Assembly (NCBI GenBank): GCA_947646735.1
Contig: CANTFK010000938.1
Span: 124,001-188,000 of the forward strand
Direction: 5' to 3'
DNA length: 64,000 nt
Source: Peronospora farinosa
Lineage: Eukaryota; Oomycota; Peronosporomycetes; Peronosporales; Peronosporaceae
Below the pieces are notes generated by a model. That model was given only the letters and a program-made list of their open reading frames with translations. It searched no databases and had not been told where the DNA came from. Every line of letters begins with the position of its first letter. The first letter of the stretch is position 1. A program made the position numbers and the translations under genes. This document shows, in pieces, positions 19,453 to 30,219 of this stretch.

Positions 19453-20030
19453 TGTAGACGAGCACTTCTACGAAGTTGCCTCGTACTACTAGCATACACC
19501 TTCAGCACAAGCGAGGAAGCAGTTAAACCGTCTTACCGTCGCGTGTGAGGGTGGTTATGCGGTTGGTCGACTACTTAAGCAGTCGTACCACCAGTTGCCA
19601 ATCGCTTAAGCGAGAGTGTAACGAACTTCTAAACAACAACTCACCGGCGTCACGCAGAAGCTTTTAGAGATTCTCGTGCGCGGTGCTTTTGATTGAGCAA
19701 ATTCAAGACTGAGCTATATTTAATTAATTATAATTTTATGTAAACTTATCTACTGATTGGCTATATATATATAGATCGTATACGAGACTCTTTAGAAGCG
19801 TATCCTGACGCATGACTCTTAAATGTAGATCTAAGCTCGCTATGACGTCCTTCTGAGATGTCGCGATGCCTAGCTTCAACTAGTGTCATCCCTTCCCATG
19901 TGAATCCATAAATGGATATCACATTCACGAGGGTGGATCACGTTTGTGTATCGCCCCAAATGACAGGTCGAAAGTAATTATGGATACTTTTAGACCAAAC
20001 ATTAAGTATATTACTAGATGCCAAGTTACA
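19453..20030 (-). repeat. Degenerate solo LTR of element-2 family
   Basis: It matches the LTRs at 28075-28670 and 35570-36165 on the same strand (CTTCTACGAAGTTGCCTCGT ... AAGTTACA) with many substitutions and a deletion of about 20 bp near its right end. No internal sequence lies beside it. The right flank (GGTTGACCTAACTAAATTGA) is the same as that of the LTR ending at 36165. Confidence 0.8.
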
Positions 20031-20697
20031 GGTTGACCTAACTAAATTGATAAGTATGAAAGTCAATAAAAGACGGTATGTTGATTTATCACTTTGCTAT
20101 TTAATTTTTTGGTTGAGTTAGATAATTGCTTAAAATATGAAGTGAATATGTATGAAAGTCATTGTATACTTTCCGTTTCGCAGGTCAATGTGTACCTGTC
20201 ATTTCGAAGGTCAATATTTGCTTATCGTTCCGACGGACAGAGTAACCAAAGTATGCCTTACGAGTTTCGTATAATCGGTCATATAAGTTAAACTGATGGG
20301 TATGAAGGTGAATGTGTATACGTCGTTTCGTAAATTTTCATTTTATTATAGTACACAACAAACGGAATTTATTATTATAGAGATCTTACGATATAGATTT
20401 CTGTCATGCTATCCATTTTTATATATAAATGTCCGACGGATTCATTGCTAAACCTCATACTCTAATTCATATCTGTTTGTCTTCTTTCGGTGTGTCAAAC
20501 AGCATTGTTAATGCAACGTTTAGCCTGCAGAACTGCTCATATTATTATGCAATATCAGCCAATCCAAGATTAGCGAATAATGGAAAGTAGCCAATCCGCA
20601 TGCCGAAAAAGGATCGCCCGAACGGACGGACAATAAAGTATTATTATAAAGATTATAGCCTTCACTTGCACCCCCTACTGAAACAGAATACACCACC
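20031..20697. repeat. Repeat flank F1, AT-rich, duplicated at 36166-37300
   Basis: It shares long stretches with 36166-37300: AAGACGGTATGTTGATTTAT near the LTR side, and CCAATCC..TTAGCGAATAAT..AAAGTAGCCAATCC at the far side (20565-20610 versus 37138-37180). The shared order shows a duplicated non-coding segment, probably an older repeat into which the LTR family inserted. No convincing gene. Confidence 0.6.
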
Positions 20698-21292
20698 TGT
20701 AATAGGGCATCTAGTTACACGTAAACATTAAGTAATATACTTAATGTTTGGTCTAAAAGTATCTATGATTTTTTTGACCTGTCATTTGGGGCGATACACA
20801 AACGTGATCCACCCTCGTGAATGTGATATCCATTTATAGATTCACATGGGAAGGGATAACACTAGTTGAAGCTAGGCATCGCGACAGCCCAGAAGGACGT
20901 CATAGCGAGCTTAGATCTACATTTAAGAGTCATGCGTCAGGATACGCTTCTAAAGAGTCTCGTATCCGATCTTTACATATATTATCAATCAGTAGTTAAG
21001 TATATATTAAGTTATGATTCATTAAATATAACTCACTCATAAATTTGGTACAAACTGGATACTGCGCACGGGACGCTGAATAAGCTTCTGCGTGACGTAA
21101 GTAGGACAATTATTAGAAGTTAGTTGCACTCTCGCTAAAGCGAGAGGCAGCTGGTGGTACGACTACTTATGCAGTCGACTAACCACACAGCCACCCTCGC
21201 ACGCGAAGGTAAGACGGTCTAACCGCTTCCTCGCTTGTGCTGAAGGTGTGTGCTAGTAGCACGAGGCAACTTCGTAGAAGTGACCGTCTACA
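20698..21292 (+). repeat. Element 2a, 5' LTR
   Basis: It runs from TGTAATAGGGCATCTAG to GACCGTCTACA and is followed by CT and the primer-binding site. It contains CTCTCGCTAAAGCGAGAG and other inverted repeats. Confidence 0.85.
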
Positions 21293-21420
21293 CTTGGTAG
21301 CACTAGTAGTCCTTCCCACGACCCGTCTCTTTGAGCGTGCGTGTGGTTAAGATGGTCCTTAATATGGACTGAAGTGACTTCCCTTACCTCTCCAAACATC
21401 ATAGGGAGTTGGCTGAGCAT

Positions 21421-22440
21421 ATGGCACAAGAACTTGGTGAACAAGCCCTTTTCAACCTCTTGCATTGTCCTCCTGAGCAACATATTGCTCAGTTAGAGCA
21501 ATTTGAGGCGTTGGTGCTCGGACAGCGCAGAAATGCGCCCGAGGCAAACAGCCAAGCCACCGCTTAGTCCATCAATAAGACTCAGGATGAGCTTATGATT
21601 GAGCAGGCACGTAATGAGGCGCTCAACAGAACTGTTGAAACGCTCTCTGCCCGGCCTACTCAACCGAGGCCCATTCGGATGGACCCTCCGATGTTTGATG
21701 GAACTAGCCCTCACACGATTGTTCACTGGCTATTAGCAGTTGAGCAAAGTGGAGTGGCGCAGCTCATCGAAGACGACACCAGAATGGTGTCGTATGCAAT
21801 GTCCAACTTGCGTGGCAAAGCGTCAGAGTGGGCATATGGCAAATGCTGATGCGTTTCCATCATGGGCGATCTTTAAAAAAGATTCTCGCCATGTATCAGC
21901 CGCCTAACAACGAAGTGCTGCTTATGGCGCGCTTCTTTAAAGAACGACAGGCGAAACGCTCTCGGCAAAAATTTGTTCAGGAGATGCGTTCGCTGTCGGC
22001 GTCCATTAATGAGAAGCCGATACCGAAACGTATCAAGGTGGCCACGTTCATGAATGGACTTAGCACGACCCATCGCGTCAGGCCCTTTTACGAAAGGTGC
22101 CAGCGACGAAAGAAGAGGCAATTGACATTGCCTTAGTTGAGGAGCAATCCTACAACAGCGCCTCGGTGACAGCCTATTACAGGCCGTTGTCCCAGAAGTC
22201 GGATGCCACTCCTATGAATTTAGGCAATGCAGATGTGATCTGCTACAAGTGCGGCAAGCGCGGCCATATGATGGCTTGCTGCTATGCCAAAGTAGCTTCT
22301 GGTGCTAAGGCAGCCAGCAAAAGGTCTCCCAACCCGAAGGGAGGTGCGAAGAACCATCGTGCACGACGCATGGGGTCAGCACCTGCCCAAGATGGGTCGG
22401 GAAATGTGGGACCGCAGTAGGGGCGGGATGCTCTACTGTC
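21421..22440 (+). pseudogene. Element 2a gag, broken
   Basis: ATG at 21421 (MAQELGEQALFNLLHCPPEQ). An in-frame TAG lies at 21565 in a Gln-like position (same in element 2b). It continues with TLSARPTQPRPIRMDPPMFD and MVSYAMSNLRGKASEWAYGK, then shifts frame near 21850 and again near 22090. The zinc knuckle CYKCGKRGHMMACC lies at about 22240-22285. Gag function is lost in this copy. Confidence 0.8.
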
Positions 22441-22569
22441 GCGGACTCTGAAGCTACCCCTAAGCTCAGAGTGATCGAACAAATGGGTAGCATAGTCCCT
22501 GAGGTACCGAAAGGTTGAACCTCAACCCTTTTGGTCTATAGCGCTCGAGTACGAGGCTATGACCAAGTG

Positions 22570-23880
22570 ATGCCCTTCTCGTGGATTTGGGTGCATCACA
22601 AAACTTTGTGAAACTGTTGGCTCTGAAAAAGAGACAGGCGAGTTATGAGTCGCTAAACACGGCCACCATTCCGGCTCAAACGCCGATCCCGCGAAAAGAT
22701 GTTTTGTTGAATTCCATGGGAAAGTCAACTATCTTTTCCACGTTGGAGCTGAAGGATGGCTACTATCAGATTCTCATGAGAGATACCGATGTAGCCAAAA
22801 CGGCAGTAAGCACCCCAAGCGGTATGCTGTGGGAGTGGCTTGTGATGCCACAAAGGTTGAGAAAAATGCTCCAGCAACATTCAACCGAGTGGTGGCTCAC
22901 GTGATGCGTCAGCACCGTGACTACGCGCCCCATTACTTTGACGATGTATTCGTGCATAGTAGGGCGGGGGACGGTCTGAGCGCAATGGAGTCGCACAAGC
23001 GCCATTTAGACGCTGTGTTGCAGACTCTGGGTGACGCCCAATTATACCTTAACTTGCTAAAGTGCGTCATAGGGGTCCCCGAGATACCTGTGCTGGGCTG
23101 CATCGTAGGTACACATAGTGTACGAGCAGACCTAGAAAAGGTTAAGACTATCAAATCATGACTAGTTCCACGAAACGTAAAGGATCTGCGCCAATTCGTT
23201 GGGCTCGCTAATTACTTGCATAAGTACAGCAAGAATTATGCGGAGCAGACTAAGCCACTGTCTGACCTTTTGAAAAAGTATATAGAATTGACTTGGCCAA
23301 AGGAGCAAGAATATGCGTTCACTTCAGTGAAGCAATCTCTTGTAGAGGCACCGGTCTTGGCATTGCCAGACGCGGATAAGCCCTTTATCGTCGTCTGCTA
23401 TGCAAGCAATTTTGCAATTGGCAGCGCGCTCATGCAGAAGGATGACAACGGCGTTGACCGTGTCATATCGTATCAGTCTCGGCTTTTCAAAGCCGCTGAG
23501 CTGAATTACCCTGTGAATGAAAAGGAGCTACTTTCAATATAGTATGATTTTGTGAAGTTTCGCGTGCACCTCTTGGGCACCGAGCTTTTTGTGGTTTATA
23601 CGGATCACGCATCACTGCGGACCGCTATAAATTCACCGCACCTCTCGCCGAAAATGGCGAGATGGCTAACATTCTTCTCTGAGTTTAATTTCAAATTTGA
23701 ATACAAGCCGAGTAAGTCGAATAATTTGGCTGACGCGTTATCGCGCAGACCTGACGTCGAGGCAAGACACCAGGAATGTGTGTCTCGTGCGAAAGCACAA
23801 ATTCAGTCGTCAACATTGGTAGCCATGAAGGCCTACCATGTGACGAGATCAATGGTTTCCGATATAAAGGAGTGTTAAAG
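22570..23880 (+). pseudogene. Element 2a protease/RT deletion fusion and RNase H
   Basis: The protease active-site region (VDLGASQNFVKLLALKKRQ) runs straight into RT at NTATIPAQTPIPRKDV, so the protease core and RT fingers are missing. The RT palm follows with HYFDDVFVHSRAG, after a frame change near 22860. A TGA interrupts TIKS-LVPRN near 23158. RNase H carries VVCYASNFAIGSALM (catalytic Asp changed to Tyr), a TAG after ELLSI at 23540, and VYTDHASLRT. Confidence 0.8.
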
Positions 23881-23905
23881 TCACTACGAACATTGTCGCC
23901 TGCTA

Positions 23906-25841
23906 TTGGATCATTTCGGTGGACGAAAGGTTACCCTTCCGTCGCACGTCAAAGCGAAACTAAATCGCTTTAGTTACATTGATGGCCTGTTATGGCATCA
24001 ACTGTCACCCTGTGATCCCTTGAGAATCTATGTCCCTCATGACACAGATCCTAAGCTGATGATACTTCACGAGTGCCATAAGGCGCCATCTTGTAAGCAT
24101 CTGAGCCGTGAAAAGACATTCATACGTGTGTCAGAGGAATTTTTGTGGACCCACCTATACAGGTGGGTGGCCAACTATATTCGCTCTTGCGAAGAGTGTC
24201 AGCGCATAAAGCCTGCACCTTCGACCGGTGCGCCACTGAAGCCACTGCCGATTCCAACTGAATGTTGAAGTCGGTCACTTTAGACTTCATGTTTGGCTTA
24301 CCGCCTGACCATAAAGGCAGGACGGGGCTCGTCGTCTTTGTAGATAGACTGAGCAAGATGGTGCATTTAGCACCATATAGCACCAAGATCTCAGGAAAAG
24401 AGGTGGCCCTCTTGTTTCTGGATCACGTGTATCGACTACACGGGATGCCCGAGTCCATAGTATTGGACCGGGATCCGCGTTTTACGTCGGGTTTTTGGCG
24501 ACATGTGTTTGAGCTGCTGGGAATGAATCTCCACATGTCAATCGCTGATCATCCCCAGACCGATGGCCAAACAGAACGTGCCAATCGAGTTGTGGCGTAT
24601 GTGTTGCGTATAGTAGAGACTCCCAAAGAATGGAGCAAGCAATTGTCATTCGTGGAGTTCGCTATTAATACTAGTGTTCACGCCAGTACGGGTGAAACAT
24701 CGTTTTACATTAACGGACTTCGCCATCCTCGAACGCCAGTCTCGTTTGTGCGCAGCCCGAGTCTTAAAGGGGGAGGGCCCCTCACTTCGCTCGGTGCGAA
24801 TGCCAAAAAGGTATATCCTAGTGATACTGCCACTTTAGCAGTGGTCACGGCACCTATAGGTGTCACAGAGGAGGCACGGCAAGAAATGCCAGTGCTCTTT
24901 GACGATGACACTATAGTGTCATCAACAGCGTCGACCCATGAACGACCTCTTGGTGGCGTCATATGCGGCATGGATGTAAAAGCGTGAGCGAAGCTCAGCG
25001 CTTTGTGGATGAGCGATTAGCCATCACAAGTAAAGTCCGTGATGCGATGGAAAGCGCACAGAACAAGCAAAAACAATATGCAGACCAGCATGGTCGCAAA
25101 AACAATGAACACTTTAGTGTGGAGGACAAAGTGCTATTAAGTACTGCTACCCTACCTAAACATGCAATTTCTGTACTACCTTGTGGTACTACTAAGCTAT
25201 TGCCCCGGTTCATTGGGCTTTTTACAGTGGTTGAAGAAGTTGGAGACCTCAACTATAGGCTCACTCTCCCACCGTATATGAAGACGCACCCCGTATTTTA
25301 CGTGGGTCGTCTGAAAAGGTATGTTGATTCAAAAAAGATCACATATACACATCGGTCTAACGAGACCGATGGTGACGTCGACTGTGAGCCGAGCGTCGCA
25401 GCCGGTCAAGCGACGAGGAAGCCGATAGGCTCCTTGTATACGAACGAGGCGATAGAGGACTCGGCGATAGAGGACTCGGTGGGCGAGGAAGAATCCGCGC
25501 TTGACGCGGGTCTCTCATCACCAATCGCTTTAAGGTGTACAAACGGGTCTTCAGGAGGTCATACCCCTGACGGTCCCTCGCCCTCACATCGCGCATATCC
25601 AAAGTCAGTCGCGAGACTTGACTCTCGAGATCTGCCACCTGCCTCTTCAGCGCAGCGGACTCATCCTACGACTGAACAGCAGCAGGGTAGGCAGCCGCGA
25701 GTAGGTGGGCGTAATCGCCACTCATATCGGGCGCCACCTGTGTTGGTGGACACAGAAGGGAATACGCGCTTCCTTGTTGGAAGGCTGTTGGCGCACCGGT
25801 TTGTGAATCGAAAGCTCCAAAGGTTACCAATCGAGCTTTGA
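23906..25841 (+). pseudogene. Element 2a integrase, GPF module and truncated chromodomain
   Basis: Zinc finger (HECHKAPSCKH, CEECQR), core (LDFMFGLPPDHKG, VFVDRLSKMVHL, VLDRDPRFTSGFW, TDGQTERANRV), then VEDKVLLSTATLPKH, LLPRFIGLFTVV and HPVFYVGRLKRYV. The chromodomain starts NTRFLVGRLLAHR, then shifts to the +1 frame where SFDSWEP is found near 25840, so its centre is lost. Frame breaks occur at 24268 and about 24965. Confidence 0.8.
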
Positions 25842-26014
25842 CTCATGGGAGCCTGTGGACGCTTTGCGCGTCGACGTGCCTGGGCCGGTGGATGCTTATG
25901 TGAAGCAGCACTATGTGGCGTCTTTCTGCTAGGTTCGAACGGACTAGCAGAAGAAGCGTGGCGAGAATCAATTGGGGGTCGCTTACCACCCAAGATTTCA
26001 TGCGCACGCTTCAT
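25357..26014 (-). CDS. Element 2a antisense ORF, C-terminal parts
   Basis: Two minus-strand frames, 26014-25661 (starting MKRAHEILGGKRPPIDSRHA) and 25638-25357 (MADLESQVSRLTLDMRDVRA, a short coiled coil then a Ser/Pro/Arg-rich tail), separated by one in-frame stop. They continue the 26800-26027 frame and lie opposite the integrase tail. The disordered-then-coiled-coil order mirrors the antisense ORF of element 1. Function unknown. Confidence 0.45.
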
Positions 26015-26026
26015 GGCAAAGCTGAC

Positions 26027-26800
26027 TCACTGCGACCGTTGTTTCGCTGCATCTACATGCAACGTTACACGTCGCCGAAGTTCAGCTTTATATTCGTCGG
26101 CTGTTTCGTTAGAACGCAGCACGACTGGAATTGGGAAAGCACGACCAAGTGCTATGCCCTGCTTTTTCCACAAGGGAAAGACGATATAAAACTTATGAGA
26201 GTCAATAGTTGCACGCTTCAAAAGCGCTGCACTAGATCCATCCGAGTTCATCCACTCAGATGGAGGTGGCATTGGTGGCAAGCCACCACTCACGTAGCCG
26301 CCCTCGCGACGGCGGGTTAGTGAGGCCGAAGGTGTACTTGGTGGAGCTTTAAGCTCACACTCACCTGAGTCTGACTCTCCATTATGGATTGCCAAGACAT
26401 CAGTATAAGGAGTCACATCTGACTGAGTCGCGACTACTCCTTTCGAAGTAGCGCGCTTAGCCTTAGTCGCTGCGCTCGTAGGCGCAGGCGACGAGGCTTT
26501 ACCTTCTCTTGCAGGAAGCATAGACGCTCCCTCAAGGACGGTTGCCTCAAATGATGGGGACATATGTCCCATCAATGCGCTTTGCTCATCTTCACTTTGG
26601 GGTGATGGCAATGGCGTAGTCTCATTGTAATCTACAGTGAGAGATGGATCTTCAACCACATTATAGTGAGATGGAAGATTCACCTCAGTGCTTGAAGCAC
26701 TTTGCGACGGCTGCGATAAATCGCGGCGCGTGCGCTTGGTGCTGGAATGCATGTGTGCCTTTGCAGGCGACCCATCAGCCTTACCACGTTTCGGTGGCAT
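26027..26800 (-). CDS. Element 2a antisense ORF, N-terminal part
   Basis: A 257-residue frame starting MPPKRGKADGSPAKAHMHSS is identical to the frame at 28776-29549. It is disordered and Ser/Thr/Ala-rich for about 180 residues, then has a more ordered stretch with SHKFYIVFPLWKKQGIALG and DEYKAELRRRVTLHVDAAKQ. The start lies close to the 3' LTR, so the antisense transcript could begin in or near that LTR. No known family. Confidence 0.55.
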   Translation of the reverse strand: MPPKRGKADGSPAKAHMHSSTKRTRRDLSQPSQSASSTEVNLPSHYNVVEDPSLTVDYNETTPLPSPQSEDEQSALMGHMSPSFEATVLEGASMLPAREGKASSPAPTSAATKAKRATSKGVVATQSDVTPYTDVLAIHNGESDSGECELKAPPSTPSASLTRRREGGYVSGGLPPMPPPSEWMNSDGSSAALLKRATIDSHKFYIVFPLWKKQGIALGRAFPIPVVLRSNETADEYKAELRRRVTLHVDAAKQRSQ

Positions 26801-26891
26801 GAAAATTGAGTAGACTAAGCGGCGCGTTTATAACGGCTCGCAAGTCTCTCTGTCTCCTAGGCGATGTTTAACAAAATATAAAAATCGTTCT

Positions 26892-26905
26892 AAAACGGGG
26901 GATGG
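26892..26905 (+). promoter_or_regulatory. Element 2a polypurine tract
   Basis: AAAACGGGGGATGG directly before the 3' LTR. The mirror copy lies at 28671-28684. Confidence 0.8.
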
Positions 26906-27504
26906 TGTAACAGGGCAGCTAGTTACACGTAAACATTAAGTAATATACTTAATGTTTGGTCTAAAAGTATCTATGATTACTTTTGACCTGTCATTTGGGG
27001 CGATACACAAACGTGATCCACCCTCGTGAATGTGATATCCATTTATAGATTCACATGGGAAGGGATGACACTAGTTGAAGCTAGGCATCGCGACATCTCA
27101 GAAGGACGTCATAGCGAGCTTAGATCTACATTTAAGAGTCATGCGTCAGGATACGCTTCTAAAGAGTCTCGTATTCGATCTTTACATATATTATCAATCA
27201 GTAGCTAAGTATATATTAAGTTATGATTCATTAAATATAACTCACTCATAAATTTGGTACAAACTGGATACTGCGCACGGGACGCTGAATAAGCTTCTGC
27301 GTGACGTAAGTAGGACACTTGTTAGAAGTTAGTTGCACTCTCGCTAAAGCGAGAGGCAGCTGGTGGTACGACTACTTATGCAGTCGACTAACCACACAGC
27401 CACCCTCGCACGCGAAAGTAAGACGGTCTAACCGCTTCCTCGCTTGTGCTGAAGGTGTGTGCTAGTAGCACGAGGCAGCTTCGTAGAAGTCCCCGTCTAT
27501 AACA
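26906..27504 (+). repeat. Element 2a, 3' LTR
   Basis: It begins TGTAACAGGGCAGCTAG and ends near CCGTCTATAACA. It closely matches 28075-28670 in inverted orientation. The exact right end is uncertain by a few bases. Confidence 0.85.
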
Positions 27505-28074
27505 CCTGTGAGGAATTGTAAAAAGCTGTGCAGGAGTTTTTTTACAGCCATGTCTATGCTGTCACTATATTGCGTTTAGTTGCTGGGTAGGCAGCTTACC
27601 TTAAATGTGATTGTGGTGGACTCCACAATTAATCGGTAGAAGCAAAGAAGCAAACGAACGCAAATGTCAGAGAACAACCCGTTGTAATGAATGTCCTTTC
27701 TTACTCAATAAAAAATTCTCAGATTAGTCAGGGAAATGGACTCTGAAAAAATAAAATCCACAACACAATTATGGACCCTCATCGCATTCATCTGGTCACT
27801 CATTACACAGAAAGCTGAAGCTCGGTGAGGCAAAGGATGTAAAGAATATGACTTTTTCTGGCATAAAACCACTGGAAATTTTTTAACACTACGCAAAACA
27901 AATGATGGATTACTTGCTAGCCTCCTGAAAATCTACAATGAAGAGGTGAAAGTGCGAATGGAGATGTTAGCAGGCAGGACACCGCTCCAAACACTTTTTA
28001 TGATATGAGAAACAGTATTTTTAGTAATATTCTGATTTAGACAGTGAGGGAAGGATCACTGCTATTTCTTTGTC
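27505..28074. other. Spacer between inverted element-2 copies
   Basis: 570 bp of AT-rich sequence at the centre of the large inverted repeat. A 63-codon minus-strand frame (27896-27705) has no recognisable feature. No gene seen. Confidence 0.5.
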
Positions 28075-28670
28075 TGTAAACGGTTACTTTTACGAAGTTG
28101 CCTCGTGCTACTAGCACACACCTTCAGCACAAGCAAGGAAGCGGTTAGACAGTCTTACCTTCGCGTGCGAGGGTGGCTGTGTGGTTAGTCGACTGCATAA
28201 GTAGTCGTACCACCAGCTGCCTCTCGCTTTAGCGAGAGTGCAACTAACTTCTAACAAGTGTCCTACTTACGTCACGCAGAAGCTTATTCAGCGTCCCGTG
28301 CGCAGTATCCAGTTTGTACCAAATTTATGAGTGAGTTATATTTAATGAATCATAACTTAATATATACTTAACTACTGATTGATAATATATGTAAAGATCG
28401 AATACGAGACTCTTTAGAAGCGTATCCTGACGCATGACTCTTAAACGTAGATCTAAGCTCGCTATGACGTCCTTCTGGGACGTCGCGATGCCTAGCTTCA
28501 ACTAGCGTCATCCCTTCCCATGTGAATCTATAAATGGATATCACATTCACGAGGGTGGATCACGTTTGTGTATCGCCCCAAGTGACAGGTCAAAAGTAAT
28601 CATAGATACTTTTAGACCAAACATTAAGTATATTACTTAATGTTTACGTGTAACTAGCTGCCCTGTTACA
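28075..28670 (-). repeat. Element 2b, 3' LTR
   Basis: It runs from TGTAAACGGTTAC to AGCTGCCCTGTTACA, is adjacent to the polypurine tract, and forms the inner end of the inverted pair. Confidence 0.85.
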
Positions 28671-28775
28671 CCATCCCCCGTTTTAGAACGATTTTTATAT
28701 TTTGTTAAACATCGCCTAGGAGACAGAGAGACTTGCGAGCCGTTATAAACGCGCCGCTTAGTCTACTCAATTTTC

Positions 28776-29549
28776 ATGCCACCGAAACGTGGTAAGGCTG
28801 ATGGGTCGCCTGCAAAGGCACACATGCATTCCAGCACCAAGCGCACGCGCCGCGATTTATCGCAGCCGTCGCAAAGTGCTTCAAGCACTGAGGTGAATCT
28901 TCCATCTCACTATAATGTGGTTGAAGATCCATCTCTCACTGTAGATTACAATGAGACTACGCCATTGCCATCACCCCAAAGTGAAGATGAGCAAAGCGCA
29001 TTGATGGGACATATGTCCCCATCATTTGAGGCAACCGTCCTTGAGGGAGCGTCTATGCTTCCTGCAAGAGAAGGTAAAGCCTCGTCGCCTGCGCCTACGA
29101 GCGCAGCGACTAAGGCTAAGCGCGCTACTTCGAAAGGAGTAGTCGCGACTCAGTCAGATGTGACTCCTTATACTGATGTCTTGGCAATCCATAATGGAGA
29201 GTCAGACTCAGGTGAGTGTGAGCTTAAAGCTCCACCAAGTACACCTTCGGCCTCACTAACCCGCCGTCGCGAGGGCGGCTACGTGAGTGGTGGCTTGCCA
29301 CCAATGCCACCTCCATCTGAGTGGATGAACTCGGATGGATCTAGTGCAGCGCTTTTGAAGCGTGCAACTATTGACTCTCATAAGTTTTATATCGTCTTTC
29401 CCTTGTGGAAAAAGCAGGGCATAGCACTTGGTCGTGCTTTCCCAATTCCAGTCGTGCTGCGTTCTAACGAAACAGCCGACGAATATAAAGCTGAACTTCG
29501 GCGACGTGTAACGTTGCATGTAGATGCAGCGAAACAACGGTCGCAGTGA
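28776..29549 (+). CDS. Element 2b antisense ORF, N-terminal part
   Basis: The same 257-residue protein as at 26800-26027, here on the plus strand. It starts 106 bp inside the 3' LTR. The frame is fully conserved between copies while the sense genes carry stops. Short palindromes are frequent in it (GATGGGACATATGTCCCCATC, GGTGGCTTGCCACC). Confidence 0.55.
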   Translation: MPPKRGKADGSPAKAHMHSSTKRTRRDLSQPSQSASSTEVNLPSHYNVVEDPSLTVDYNETTPLPSPQSEDEQSALMGHMSPSFEATVLEGASMLPAREGKASSPAPTSAATKAKRATSKGVVATQSDVTPYTDVLAIHNGESDSGECELKAPPSTPSASLTRRREGGYVSGGLPPMPPPSEWMNSDGSSAALLKRATIDSHKFYIVFPLWKKQGIALGRAFPIPVVLRSNETADEYKAELRRRVTLHVDAAKQRSQ

Positions 29550-29561
29550 GTCAGCTTTGCC

Positions 29562-30219
29562 ATGAAGCGTGCGCATGAAATCTTGGGTGGTAAGCGACCC
29601 CCAATTGATTCTCGCCACGCTTCTTCTGCTAGTCCGTTCGAACCTAGCAGAAAGACGCCACATAGTGCTGCTTCACATAAGCATCCACCGGCCCAGGCAC
29701 GTCGACGCGCAAAGCGTCCACAGGCTCCCATGAGTCAAAGCTCGATTGGTAACCTTTGGAGCTTTCGATTCACAAACCGGTGCGCCAACAGCCTTCCAAC
29801 AAGGAAGCGCGTATTCCCTTCTGTGTCCACCAACACAGGTGGCGCCCGATATGAGTGGCGATTACGCCCACCTACTCGCGGCTGCCTACCCTGCTGCTGT
29901 TCAGTCGTAGGATGAGTCCGCTGCGCTGAAGAGGCAGGTGGCAGATCTCGAGAGTCAAGTCTCGCGACTGACTTTGGATATGCGCGATGTGAGGGCGAGG
30001 GACCGTCAGGGGTATGACCTCCTGAAGACCCGTTTGTACATCTTAAAGCGATTGGTGATGAGAGACCCGCGTCAAGCGCGGATTCTTCCTCGCCCACCGA
30101 GTCCTCTATCGCCGAGTCCTCTATCGCCTCGTTCGTATACAAGGAGCCTATCGGCTTCCTCGTCGCTTGACCGGCTGCGACGCTCGGCTCACAGTCGACG
30201 TCACCATCGGTCTCGTTAG
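29562..30219 (+). CDS. Element 2b antisense ORF, C-terminal parts
   Basis: Frames 29562-29915 and 29938-30219 continue the previous one after a short gap and one stop. The second has a heptad-like DLESQVSRLTLDMRDVRAR segment. They lie antisense to the integrase tail frame 30613-29735. Confidence 0.45.

Larger units (their letters stand above)
20698..27504 (+). mobile_element. Element 2a: Gypsy retrotransposon, internally deleted copy
   Basis: LTRs are 20698-21292 and 26906-27504. PBS (21295-21309, TGGTAGCACTAGTAG), gag, a protease/RT fusion, RNase H, integrase, tail, antisense ORF and polypurine tract follow in order. Compared with the inverted copy at 28075-36165 it lacks about 1.3 kb joining protease (ASYESL) directly to RT (NTATIPAQ). 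Flanking 5-bp duplications are not evident, which suggests rearrangement after insertion. Confidence 0.9.

Noticed and set aside
27705..27896. 63-codon ORF between the element-2 copies
   Set aside because: AT-rich, no domain, no relation to neighbours.
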